Origin: Clostridium sp. 27_14
GTDB lineage: Bacteria; Bacillota; Clostridia; TANB77; CAG-508
Direction of reading: 5' to 3'
Assembly: GCA_001916035.1 (NCBI GenBank)
Contig: MNRQ01000029.1
Coordinates: 11,439 to 40,557, forward strand
DNA length: 29,119 bases
A program made the position numbers and the translations under genes. The notes under the pieces were generated by a model that made no database searches, was not told where the DNA came from, and saw only the letters and a list, made by a program, of their open reading frames with translations. This document shows, one piece after another, positions 8,599 through 16,145 of the stretch (within the stretch, counting starts at the first letter, position 1; each line of letters opens with the position of its first letter).

Positions 8599-9468
8599 AT
8601 GGAATTAAAATATATTGCAAAAAAAGAAGATATTGGTTTAACAATTAACCAAATATTACAATCAAAACTAAAAATATCAAGCAGATTACGTCAACAAATT
8701 ATAAATGAAAAACTTATTACCTGTAATGAATTACTTTGTGATACACGAAAAAACTTAGAATTAGGAGACTTTATAAATATAGATTTTAACTATTGGGAAG
8801 ATAATTCAAACATTGTACCAACTCCCATGGATTTAGATATTTTGTACGAAGATGAATGGATTTTAATAGTAAATAAGCCTTCTGGGATACCAGTACACCC
8901 ATCAATGCAACATTACGAAAATTCACTTTCAAATGGGATTAAATTTTATTTTGACACTATTGGATTACACAAAAAAATACGTCCTGTAAACAGATTAGAT
9001 ATAGGAACTTCTGGCATTGTCGTATTTGCAAAATGTGCATATTCACACGAATATCTTTCACTTCAAATGCAAAATAACACATTTTCTAAAACTTATTTAG
9101 CAATAGTTCACGGCAAACTTGATGAAAATACTGGTACTATTGATTTACCCATAGCTAGAAAAAACAATAGTATAATAGAAAGATGTATTGACTTTGAAAC
9201 TGGTAAACCTTCTATAACAAAATATGAAGTTTTAGACTATTCTATAGTTTCTAATTGTAGTCTTGTTAAATGTAATCTAATTACTGGTAGAACTCATCAA
9301 ATTCGTGTACATTTTTCTTATATTGGACATCCACTTATAGGAGATTCATTATATAGTAATTTTGATTTTAAAAGATTAATGCTTCATTGCTCTGCCATTA
9401 AGTTTACGCCTATAAATACAAATGATTTTATAATAATAAAATCAACACCAAAAGACTTTTATATATAA
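8599..9468 (+). CDS. RluA-family pseudouridine synthase
   Basis: This 289-aa enzyme isomerises specific uridines to pseudouridine in rRNA or tRNA. A degenerate S4-like RNA-binding region (about residues 15-60, SSRLRQQIINEKLI) precedes the catalytic domain. The catalytic Asp134 lies in NRLDIGTSG, the RluA version of the HRLD motif with Asn replacing His. VNKPSGIPVHP (91-101) and GRTHQIRVHF are the other family signatures. I chose the second ATG (8599) because GGAG stands six bases upstream and the promoter leaves almost no leader for the first ATG (8587). It is the only backbone gene on the plus strand here and ends at a strong bidirectional terminator. The target nucleotide cannot be predicted. 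Confidence 0.93.
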   Translation: MELKYIAKKEDIGLTINQILQSKLKISSRLRQQIINEKLITCNELLCDTRKNLELGDFINIDFNYWEDNSNIVPTPMDLDILYEDEWILIVNKPSGIPVHPSMQHYENSLSNGIKFYFDTIGLHKKIRPVNRLDIGTSGIVVFAKCAYSHEYLSLQMQNNTFSKTYLAIVHGKLDENTGTIDLPIARKNNSIIERCIDFETGKPSITKYEVLDYSIVSNCSLVKCNLITGRTHQIRVHFSYIGHPLIGDSLYSNFDFKRLMLHCSAIKFTPINTNDFIIIKSTPKDFYI

Positions 9469-9550
9469 TCAAACATTAATATTAATTCATTTTACTCTGT
9501 AATGTTCCATTCTTACATAAACATCACCTTTATATTTCCTATACGACGTA

Positions 9551-9590
9551 AAAAAGACAGAAACTTTTATTAAAAATTTTCTGTCTTTTT
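9551..9590. terminator. Bidirectional intrinsic terminator
   Basis: AAAAAGACAGAAA (9551-9563) pairs perfectly with TTTCTGTCTTTTT (9578-9590). The A-run and T-run flank the stem on both strands, so it can end the pseudouridine synthase transcript on the plus strand and the 90-aa gene on the minus strand, whose stop codon is at 9598. Confidence 0.85.
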
Positions 9591-9597
9591 TACTTTG

Positions 9598-9870
9598 TTA
9601 TAAGGATTCATCCTCCACAGTAATCAAGTGTTTTTCTGCTGGATTTCCGCTAAAGCGCTCAAGCAGTTTAGGCCATAAATAGGCCTCTGTCACTTTGCCT
9701 CTTGTACTAGGAAGGTCTATAATTGCATTTCCACAAACAATCTTTTTCACTCTAAACCCCATCTTTTCCTTTTCGGCAATAGCTTTTTCTAAAGCATCTC
9801 CTATCTGTTGGGTAGTAAAACCTTCCCAACCTTTAACTGTTAAAGTTTCTGCATTAAATACTTTTTCCAT
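9598..9870 (-). CDS. Small protein of unknown function, G+C-rich for its surroundings
   Basis: I do not recognise this 90-aa soluble protein. It starts MEKVFNAETL and contains a helix-rich centre (IGDALEKAIAEKEKMG), a strand-like segment (RVKKIVCGNAIIDLP) and an acidic end (EDESL). There is no signal peptide or membrane segment. The ATG at 9870 is preceded by AGGAGG at ideal spacing; the open frame upstream of it is not needed. A strong promoter (9921-9949) and a bidirectional terminator make it a single-gene unit. By hand count about 38% of its bases are G or C, clearly above the neighbouring genes, which suggests horizontal acquisition or strong codon selection. No function can be given. 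Confidence 0.75.
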   Translation of the reverse strand: MEKVFNAETLTVKGWEGFTTQQIGDALEKAIAEKEKMGFRVKKIVCGNAIIDLPSTRGKVTEAYLWPKLLERFSGNPAEKHLITVEDESL

Positions 9871-9920
9871 GAAGTTTTTCCTCCTATAATTTAAAAAGTT
9901 ATTTAGTAACATATAAAAAA

Positions 9921-9949
9921 ATGATAACACAAAAATGCAAATTTGTCAA
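9921..9949 (-). promoter_or_regulatory. Promoter of the 90-aa gene
   Basis: On the minus strand a perfect TTGACA (9944-9949) and TATCAT (9921-9926) are 17 bases apart. Transcription would begin near 9914, leaving a leader of about 44 bases that ends with AGGAGG. Confidence 0.75.
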
Positions 9950-10058
9950 TTTATGTAAAGTTAAAATGGTGTAAAAATTTTTAAAATACCAAATATAATT
10001 ATTTAATAATATTTCCCACATAATATTTAACTATTTCCGTATATTGATCTTGTACTTT

Positions 10059-10865
10059 TTAAATTTTCTTATTCAAATTGTCATTTTTAATATATTTAAT
10101 AAATTCCACATTACTATTTTTACTTCTTTCAACCATACAATTATAAACTCTATCTCTCAATTCTTTTTGTTGTTCTTTCTTATTAAGATCTTTATTAGCA
10201 AAAAAAGGACCATCAATATATGTTACTATTTGTATTCTATCCTGATTTTTCCCATATTTCTGATATGTATTTGTCATACAAAATACTGGTGTATCAAATT
10301 GTATTGGATATTTAAAAGAAACATCTTTAAAAGGTCTTATCTTAGTATAATATGGCCAAATATGAGCTTCAGGATATATTGTTATGCTATGTTTTTTTCG
10401 TATATTTTCTTCTATTACATTCAAGAAATTTTTCATTGCTTCCTTATTACCCGGAATTGGGATTGCCCCAAGCATTTGTACAAAATTTCCTATAAATTTC
10501 ATAGATACATTCTCTGGATTAACTATAAAAAAATTCCTTTTAGGATATATTGGATTACTTGGTATAAAAGTATCTGCAAATGGTTGCGTATGATTCACAT
10601 ACACAAAATACCCTTTATTTTTATATTTTTTCAATTTTTCTTTTCCAATATATCTAATATGAAATTTGCATTTAGAATATAATATCTTTATTGGTAAACT
10701 TAAATATTGTTGTACTAAAAAAGAACATACATTCCATATAGGATTTTTATGAATATATTTATATTTTTCATCTATTTTTCTTGGTTCTATTTTTGCTGTT
10801 GAAAACTCTTCATTTAATTCATCTTTATAATATATTATTCTGTCATTTTTCAACTTTAACACCAC
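10059..10865 (-). CDS. PlsC-type lysophospholipid acyltransferase
   Basis: This protein of about 268 aa belongs to the glycerolipid acyltransferase (PlsC/LPLAT) superfamily, which transfers acyl chains to lysophosphatidate or similar acceptors at the inner face of the membrane. Motif I is NHTQPFAD (His92, Asp98), with five residues between His and Asp where the classic motif has four. Motif III is YPEAHIWPYY, replacing PEGT. An N-terminal hydrophobic-amphipathic stretch (about 43-63) could sit on the membrane. The start is GTG at 10865 or the adjacent GTG at 10862, with AAGGA upstream; the latter spacing is better. It is the last gene of the penicillin-binding protein/glycosyltransferase operon, 38 bases after its paralogue. 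No clear terminator follows. Confidence 0.85.
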   Translation of the reverse strand: MVLKLKNDRIIYYKDELNEEFSTAKIEPRKIDEKYKYIHKNPIWNVCSFLVQQYLSLPIKILYSKCKFHIRYIGKEKLKKYKNKGYFVYVNHTQPFADTFIPSNPIYPKRNFFIVNPENVSMKFIGNFVQMLGAIPIPGNKEAMKNFLNVIEENIRKKHSITIYPEAHIWPYYTKIRPFKDVSFKYPIQFDTPVFCMTNTYQKYGKNQDRIQIVTYIDGPFFANKDLNKKEQQKELRDRVYNCMVERSKNSNVEFIKYIKNDNLNKKI

Positions 10866-10903
10866 ATTTCCTTATAATAAATTATATAAAATCATAAATT
10901 TAT

Positions 10904-11842
10904 TTATTTTTCTACTTTCAATTCTGTCTCTTTTACACTTTCAGTTGTATATTCTAATGGAATACCATAAAAATCTTCATATATTTTTTTCCATATCTCA
11001 TAATTTTTATTTAGCAGTATTTCTGTATTTTCCTTTTGAGATAAATTCATATCTGGATATATAGGCTCTTCAATATTTACAATATATTCTTGTATTGGAA
11101 AACCTTCATCATCCAAATTTTCACTATCTTGCATAGTTATAAAAATCGGTATAACTGGAACATTATTACGTGATGCTATTTTAAATGCACCAGGTTTTAA
11201 TGGCTTTGGTTTTCTATAATTCCACCACATACTTTGTTCCGGATATATTAATATAAAATCACCTTTTTGTAATAATACATCTACTGCTTTCATAAATTCA
11301 ACCATTGTTCTTTTATTTGAACTTAATGGCAATGTATCACAATTTCTAAAGAAAAATCCATATAATCCTGGAAAGTTAGTGTAATTTCCTTCTCTTATTA
11401 CTTTATATAATCTCTTTTCTTCTATCTTTCCAGATAATCTAAAAACTTTTTCTATTGTAAAACAATCAAAAGGATTAAAATGATTACATGTTACTATTGC
11501 CCCTGTATCTACTTTGCTCAAATTTTCTATTCCATTTATTTGTTTTATTATAAGTTTATTATTTCTTAATAAATTATCTAAAAATTTTTCTCCAACTTCA
11601 TTTGCAAAAACTCTTTTTAATTTACTTGACATTTTCTTTCTTAGATAATCTATGTTTTCTGGTGTTAATACTATTGTAGCTGGATCCTCTTCTGCATCAA
11701 CATCAAATTTTCCTTCTCTTTCTAACTCTTCTATTTTTTGTAATATTTTAACTCTATATTGATGTCTTTCTTCTTTTTGTTGATTAACATCATTTTCATC
11801 TTTTTTCATTTTTGATAACGTTAATATTTTCTTGGTTTTCAT
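10904..11842 (-). CDS. PlsC-type acyltransferase with charged N-terminal extension
   Basis: A 312-aa member of the glycerolipid acyltransferase superfamily. Motif I NHFNPFD (His121, Asp126) has the classical HX4D spacing. The PEGT-equivalent is YPEQSMWW, followed by KPLKPGAFKIA, which matches the acceptor-binding region. The first ~90 residues are charged and probably helical (RHQYRVKILQKIEELERE), longer than a minimal PlsC and of unknown role. GGAGATAG precedes the ATG, and the gene starts four bases after the upstream glycosyltransferase, so translation is likely coupled. With its paralogue it suggests two acylation steps on a lipid or glycolipid made by this operon; that is inference from position. 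Confidence 0.87.
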   Translation of the reverse strand: MKTKKILTLSKMKKDENDVNQQKEERHQYRVKILQKIEELEREGKFDVDAEEDPATIVLTPENIDYLRKKMSSKLKRVFANEVGEKFLDNLLRNNKLIIKQINGIENLSKVDTGAIVTCNHFNPFDCFTIEKVFRLSGKIEEKRLYKVIREGNYTNFPGLYGFFFRNCDTLPLSSNKRTMVEFMKAVDVLLQKGDFILIYPEQSMWWNYRKPKPLKPGAFKIASRNNVPVIPIFITMQDSENLDDEGFPIQEYIVNIEEPIYPDMNLSQKENTEILLNKNYEIWKKIYEDFYGIPLEYTTESVKETELKVEK

Positions 11843-11846
11843 TAAA

Positions 11847-12773
11847 CTATCTCCTATTTATTCTATCGTCTCCAACACAATCTGTTTCTATTTGTGCTAA
11901 TTCTATAAGTTTAGCACTATTAGCATCATCTTTTTCTTTATCTGCTTCTGTATATTTTTCCCCAATTTCCTTTATCTCATTATAAAAGTCTGTTTTCTTT
12001 GCATATTTCCAAAAATGTTCTTGATACAAAACATCATCAAAATACCATGGCTTTGCACCTAAGTTATAATGTATAATATTAATGTCACCTGATTGTTTTC
12101 CCATAATTGGCATTCTATTCCAAGAAAAGTCTAATAATTTCACCCTTCCTTTGCATAATCTATTCATATAATCTTGATCTTGAGCAACTTCAAATCTAAC
12201 CTTTCCTAACATATAAATAAATTTATCTTGAAATTTATATTTTCTTAATTCTTCCAAATTCATTACTATAATTCCTGCATTAAAGTAATTATTATAATCT
12301 GAAACTCCTACAACTCTTTCAACATAATCTTTGAATACATCAATTGCCTGAATAGCACCATCTGGTACTCCTGCTATCAAATTATTTTCCATATCTATGT
12401 TATATAAATTTGCAATATCTGTTAAACATATAGTATCACTGTCTATGTAAATAGCCTTTTTATATTCTGGATATAATTCTGGTATAAACAATCTATAATA
12501 AGTTGTATTAGAAAAATAATTTCGTGTATATAATTTTTCTTTAATATCTTCTAATTGTTTATTTAAATCAACAAATTCTATATTAATATTTTCTTTTTCA
12601 TATTTTTTTATTCTTCTAATATTTTCACCTGATACATTTGTATATAAAATCTTTATTTGATATTTATTTTCATCTGATGCATTATCTATTAATGATTTTA
12701 AAGCTATTCCTAAAAATGGTATATATCCATCATCTACTGCAAAAAACACTGGTATTATATTTTTATTTTTCAT
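11847..12773 (-). CDS. Family 8 glycosyltransferase
   Basis: A 308-aa GT8 enzyme of the GspA/RfaJ-like type, a retaining transferase using UDP-sugars and a metal. The family marks are all visible: the N-terminal strand PVFFAVDDGY, the metal-binding DxD as YIDSDTI (Asp111, Asp113), FNAGIIVMN, DQDYMN, and the late HYNLGAKPW motif whose His completes the metal site. No membrane helix or signal is present, so it acts in the cytoplasm. Its start overlaps the end of the upstream GT8 gene by 11 bases, so translation is probably coupled. Likely products are glucosylated or galactosylated envelope glycans or glycolipids; the acceptor is not deducible. Confidence 0.92.
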   Translation of the reverse strand: MKNKNIIPVFFAVDDGYIPFLGIALKSLIDNASDENKYQIKILYTNVSGENIRRIKKYEKENINIEFVDLNKQLEDIKEKLYTRNYFSNTTYYRLFIPELYPEYKKAIYIDSDTICLTDIANLYNIDMENNLIAGVPDGAIQAIDVFKDYVERVVGVSDYNNYFNAGIIVMNLEELRKYKFQDKFIYMLGKVRFEVAQDQDYMNRLCKGRVKLLDFSWNRMPIMGKQSGDINIIHYNLGAKPWYFDDVLYQEHFWKYAKKTDFYNEIKEIGEKYTEADKEKDDANSAKLIELAQIETDCVGDDRINRR

Positions 12774-13599
12774 TTACTTCTGCTCCTATCTTTCCTTTTA
12801 ATTCTAAATATTCTTTTAAATCTTCATCAAACGCATAGCATTTAAGAATTTTATGTACTTCCTCAACATTCCATTGCTTATAATTTTCTGTATGTGGAAA
12901 AGGTCTCCACAACAATCTTTTGCAAAAATGACAAATTACTGTATTTTTTCCATTAAATTTTGATTGTTCATTATATTTTCTTGGCAATATTTTTTTCTTT
13001 GATGTAGAACGAAATATTGCATCTTGATCCGCAAATAACATCTTTTTAGTTTTTATTAAAGCTCTCGCTTTTTCAAGTAGTCCTGTTTCTCTAATCTTCT
13101 TCATGTTTAATAACAACATTCCTGCATTTATATAATCTGGCCTAATTATTTTAGAACCATATTTTTCTCTTACAGCAGCATATTCATAATCTGATATATC
13201 AGTATTATATAATTCTGATATGTCACCTGCACACATCATATCTATATCTAAATACAATAATTTATTGGGCATACCTTCTATTTTATCTGCAAGTAATCTC
13301 AATAATGTATATGGCGTACAATATGCAGTTTCATTTACACATTTTCCAAATTCCTTTTCATACAAATCAGTTACATCTATTTTTGTTACATTATTTTCAT
13401 TGTTTTTAGATTTCACTACCTGCTGTAAAAAAGATATTTGTTCATCTTTCATTTCCGTATATTCTGGTTTTATACGTGTTAAATTCATAGTAAAAATATA
13501 GCAATTAATTGGTTCTTTTGTTTTATTTGTTATTGATATTAATTCTGTAAGTGCTCCATCAAATACTTTTTCATTTCCACATAATAAAATATTTATCAT
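12763..13599 (-). CDS. Family 8 glycosyltransferase (second copy, diverged)
   Basis: A 278-aa GT8-like enzyme. The DxD metal motif is YLDIDMM (Asp118, Asp120 from the chosen start), and YINAGMLLLNM and FADQDAIF follow in order. The C-terminal HxxxxKPW motif is altered to CHFCKRLLWRPF, so the metal-ligand arrangement or substrate differs from its neighbour. I chose the ATG at 13599; a TTG eight codons upstream (13623) is in frame but the ribosome site GAAAGGAAAG overlaps it. It follows the penicillin-binding protein gene by 28 bases and overlaps the next GT8 by 11 bases. The two GT8 enzymes may act in sequence on one acceptor. Confidence 0.87.
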   Translation of the reverse strand: MINILLCGNEKVFDGALTELISITNKTKEPINCYIFTMNLTRIKPEYTEMKDEQISFLQQVVKSKNNENNVTKIDVTDLYEKEFGKCVNETAYCTPYTLLRLLADKIEGMPNKLLYLDIDMMCAGDISELYNTDISDYEYAAVREKYGSKIIRPDYINAGMLLLNMKKIRETGLLEKARALIKTKKMLFADQDAIFRSTSKKKILPRKYNEQSKFNGKNTVICHFCKRLLWRPFPHTENYKQWNVEEVHKILKCYAFDEDLKEYLELKGKIGAEVNEK

Positions 13600-13627
13600 A
13601 ACTAATACTAGCTTTCCTTTCAATATA

Positions 13628-15640
13628 TTATAGTATATTTTTTATTTTTTTAATAACATAATGGCTTCCACCTTGGCTATTGTTTTGAACATTTTCAACC
13701 ATTCCTATAATTAATAAATTACCTTGTGCCCTATCTGTTGTAAAACAATCAAACCAACCTAAAGTTCCACTATCCTTATCATCACTTGATTTTTTTAATT
13801 CTGCTGTTCCTGTTTTTCCTGCTATTGTAAGTCCTGACACTTTCATATCATTTGCTGTTCCATTAGGATTTTCTACAACTTGTACTAATCCTTGTTTTAC
13901 AGTTTCTCCCGCTTCTTCTGAAAAAACATTTTCATCCATATATTCTTTTTTGCCATCTTGATAATCTATATAAGGTTTAACCATTTTTCCTTTATTTGCA
14001 AAAGCTGAATATATTGAAGCCATAAGAATTGGATTTACTAACAAATCACCTTGTCCATAGCCAGTATCTGCCAATTTTATTTCTGTATCAATTTTATCAT
14101 TATTAGAATATTGAGATTCTTTTAAACTCAAAGGAAAATCTAAACTATTTCCAAATCCAAGTTTTTTCAAATATTCCACATATTTATCTTTTCCAGTTTT
14201 TAATGCTGCTTGAGCAAAAAATATATTATCTGAATATATTAAACCATTTGTTACATTTTTACTTTCTGGATAACTAGTCAATGTTGTTACATTATAATTT
14301 CCCCAGCTACTATCTTTTTGCCAACTTAGCCCATTATATGTTGCTTCCCAACTTTTGTCAATAGTCCCTGTCGTTAATGCTATTCCAGCTGTAATTGGTT
14401 TAAAAGTTGAACCTGGGCAATATGATTGTAAAAATCTTGTATATAATGGTTTTGATTCATCATTATTCAAACTTTCCCATTGTTCATTTGTCAAACCTAA
14501 GACAAAATCATTTGCATCATAAGATGGTGTACTTACTAATGCTAACATTTCACCAGTTTGTGGTTCCATTACAACAAAAAATCCTTTGTCATCTTTCAAT
14601 TGATTATATAATTTAGATTGTATATCCATATCAATTGTCAATTTTACATCTTGACCATCTTTTTTATCTTGTTTAGCTAATTCTTTTAGCCTATTTCCTT
14701 CTGAATCTTCTATATATATTTCTACTCCATCTATTCCCCTTATTTTATCCTCATAAGCATATTCTAATCCTACTTTTCCAATTATACTATTACTATTATA
14801 TCCTTTGCCTTCTTTTTCAGATAATATTTCTGCACTAATTGGTTGAACATATCCTGTTATATGTGAAGTTTCCTTTCCATAAGGATATACCCTTGCATCT
14901 GTTGAACTTATCATAACACCTGGAATTTGTAATAATTGTTCTTTTAAACTAGCATTATTCATCGCAACTTTTTTTATGGGTACAAATGTATCATTTTTTA
15001 CATAAGAAGCTGATATTTGTTTATTTATATATTCTTCCGAAACACCTGTTAATTGTGAAATTTTTGCAATATTCTCTTTTTTATTTTCCCCTAGCTTTCC
15101 TGGTACAATTCCAACAGAAGATATTTTTCCATTTTCAGCTATTTTATTCCCATTTCTATCCAAAATTTCTCCCCTTGATGCTTGTATTGTACTTATACGA
15201 ACCTTATCTGTATCTCTCAATTGTGGAAATATTAGGCTAGATGACCATACTATTTTATATTCTTTTTCATCTTTTTTTATTTTTGTAATATTTTCAAAAG
15301 TCAAACTTCCTGCTGATGTTGACATTGTTTCATCATAAGTTATTTTAGTTGTTTTATCTTCTTTATCTTTTTCTATTCCCTTAATTTCAATTTTTATATC
15401 ATAAGCATCAATACCTTCATAAATGTTCTTGTTCCTTTTTATAAAATCTTCTTGATTTATTTTTTCTTTTGATTGTTTTGTTATATATCCATACATTTCT
15501 TCATATTTTTTTTCATTTAGTAAGTCTATATACTGATTTAATATTTCTTCTGGTTTAGTTTCTTTTGATTTTACAACAAATATAATGCAAATTACTACTA
15601 TTAATAATATTATAAATAAAGCAATTAATTTTTTCTTCAT
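13628..15640 (-). CDS. Class B penicillin-binding protein, MecA/PBP3-like
   Basis: A 670-aa peptidoglycan D,D-transpeptidase. Residues 5-23 form the single membrane anchor. Residues about 30-140 match the NTF2-like MecA N-terminal domain, next comes the PBP dimerisation domain (ASRGEILDRNG at 154-164), and the transpeptidase domain carries SxxK as STFK (Ser411-Lys414), SDN (470-472) and KTG (609-611). All catalytic residues are present. The layout is that of Bacillus PBP3 (PbpC) and staphylococcal PBP2a; a NTF2 domain alone does not prove beta-lactam resistance. It is first in an operon with two GT8 and two PlsC genes, driven by the promoter at 15685-15713. GGAG stands 11 bases before the ATG. 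Confidence 0.93.
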   Translation of the reverse strand: MKKKLIALFIILLIVVICIIFVVKSKETKPEEILNQYIDLLNEKKYEEMYGYITKQSKEKINQEDFIKRNKNIYEGIDAYDIKIEIKGIEKDKEDKTTKITYDETMSTSAGSLTFENITKIKKDEKEYKIVWSSSLIFPQLRDTDKVRISTIQASRGEILDRNGNKIAENGKISSVGIVPGKLGENKKENIAKISQLTGVSEEYINKQISASYVKNDTFVPIKKVAMNNASLKEQLLQIPGVMISSTDARVYPYGKETSHITGYVQPISAEILSEKEGKGYNSNSIIGKVGLEYAYEDKIRGIDGVEIYIEDSEGNRLKELAKQDKKDGQDVKLTIDMDIQSKLYNQLKDDKGFFVVMEPQTGEMLALVSTPSYDANDFVLGLTNEQWESLNNDESKPLYTRFLQSYCPGSTFKPITAGIALTTGTIDKSWEATYNGLSWQKDSSWGNYNVTTLTSYPESKNVTNGLIYSDNIFFAQAALKTGKDKYVEYLKKLGFGNSLDFPLSLKESQYSNNDKIDTEIKLADTGYGQGDLLVNPILMASIYSAFANKGKMVKPYIDYQDGKKEYMDENVFSEEAGETVKQGLVQVVENPNGTANDMKVSGLTIAGKTGTAELKKSSDDKDSGTLGWFDCFTTDRAQGNLLIIGMVENVQNNSQGGSHYVIKKIKNIL

Positions 15641-15684
15641 ATTTTCAAAATCTCCTTTTCAATTTTTCTTTATTATTTTACTAT

Positions 15685-15713
15685 ATTATAAAAATATTAG
15701 CAAGTATTGTCGA
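15685..15713 (-). promoter_or_regulatory. Promoter of the PBP-glycosyltransferase-acyltransferase operon
   Basis: On the minus strand TCGACA (15708-15713, one change from consensus) and a perfect TATAAT (15685-15690) are 17 bases apart, about 45 bases before the PBP start codon. No other convincing promoter was seen down to the last PlsC gene. Confidence 0.65.
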
Positions 15714-15745
15714 ATTTTTTCATAACAAAACAAACATTAATAATA

Positions 15746-16138
15746 TTAATATATATTTTTTAAAATCTGCATATTTGTACAAAAAGCTATCACTTTAGGA
15801 ATAAAAATTATTAATCCTATAATTGCTGAAGCAATTGCTGAAACTAGTACTGCCCCAGCTGCCACATCTTTAGCAACTTTTGCTTTTTCATTTATTTCTG
15901 GCATTGCAATATCTACAGTTGCTTCTATTGCTGAATTTACTAATTCCAATGAAATAACCAAGCCAAATAATATTATACATATTATCCATTCTTGTGTATT
16001 TATCTTTAAAACTATCCCTGCTATTATAACTAATATCATTATAGTTATATGAATTTTTACATTTCTTTCAGTTTTCACTGCTTGTTTAATTCCTTGTATA
16101 GCACATTTAAAACTATTTATCAATTTCTTATTTTTCAT
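15746..16138 (-). CDS. dgkA: Diacylglycerol/undecaprenol kinase, DgkA family
   Basis: A 130-aa integral membrane kinase with three hydrophobic helices (about 31-47, 52-70 and 93-118). The family signature ELVNSAIEATVD is at 65-76, with the essential Glu/Asn pair, and AKDVAAGAVL follows it. In Gram-positive bacteria this family mostly phosphorylates undecaprenol, recycling the lipid carrier of wall synthesis; in proteobacteria it acts on diacylglycerol. The gene begins seven bases after the upstream membrane-protein gene, so they are probably cotranscribed. The C-terminal ~12 residues past the third helix are polar. Neighbouring wall-synthesis genes fit the undecaprenol role, but substrate is inferred from family. 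Confidence 0.92.
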   Translation of the reverse strand: MKNKKLINSFKCAIQGIKQAVKTERNVKIHITIMILVIIAGIVLKINTQEWIICIILFGLVISLELVNSAIEATVDIAMPEINEKAKVAKDVAAGAVLVSAIASAIIGLIIFIPKVIAFCTNMQILKNIY

Positions 16139-16145
16139 AATACAA

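Noticed and set aside
10044..10682. A 212-residue plus-strand open frame rich in Ile, Phe and Tyr
   Set aside because: It is the complement of the acyltransferase gene, which has intact family motifs; composition is that of a shadow frame.
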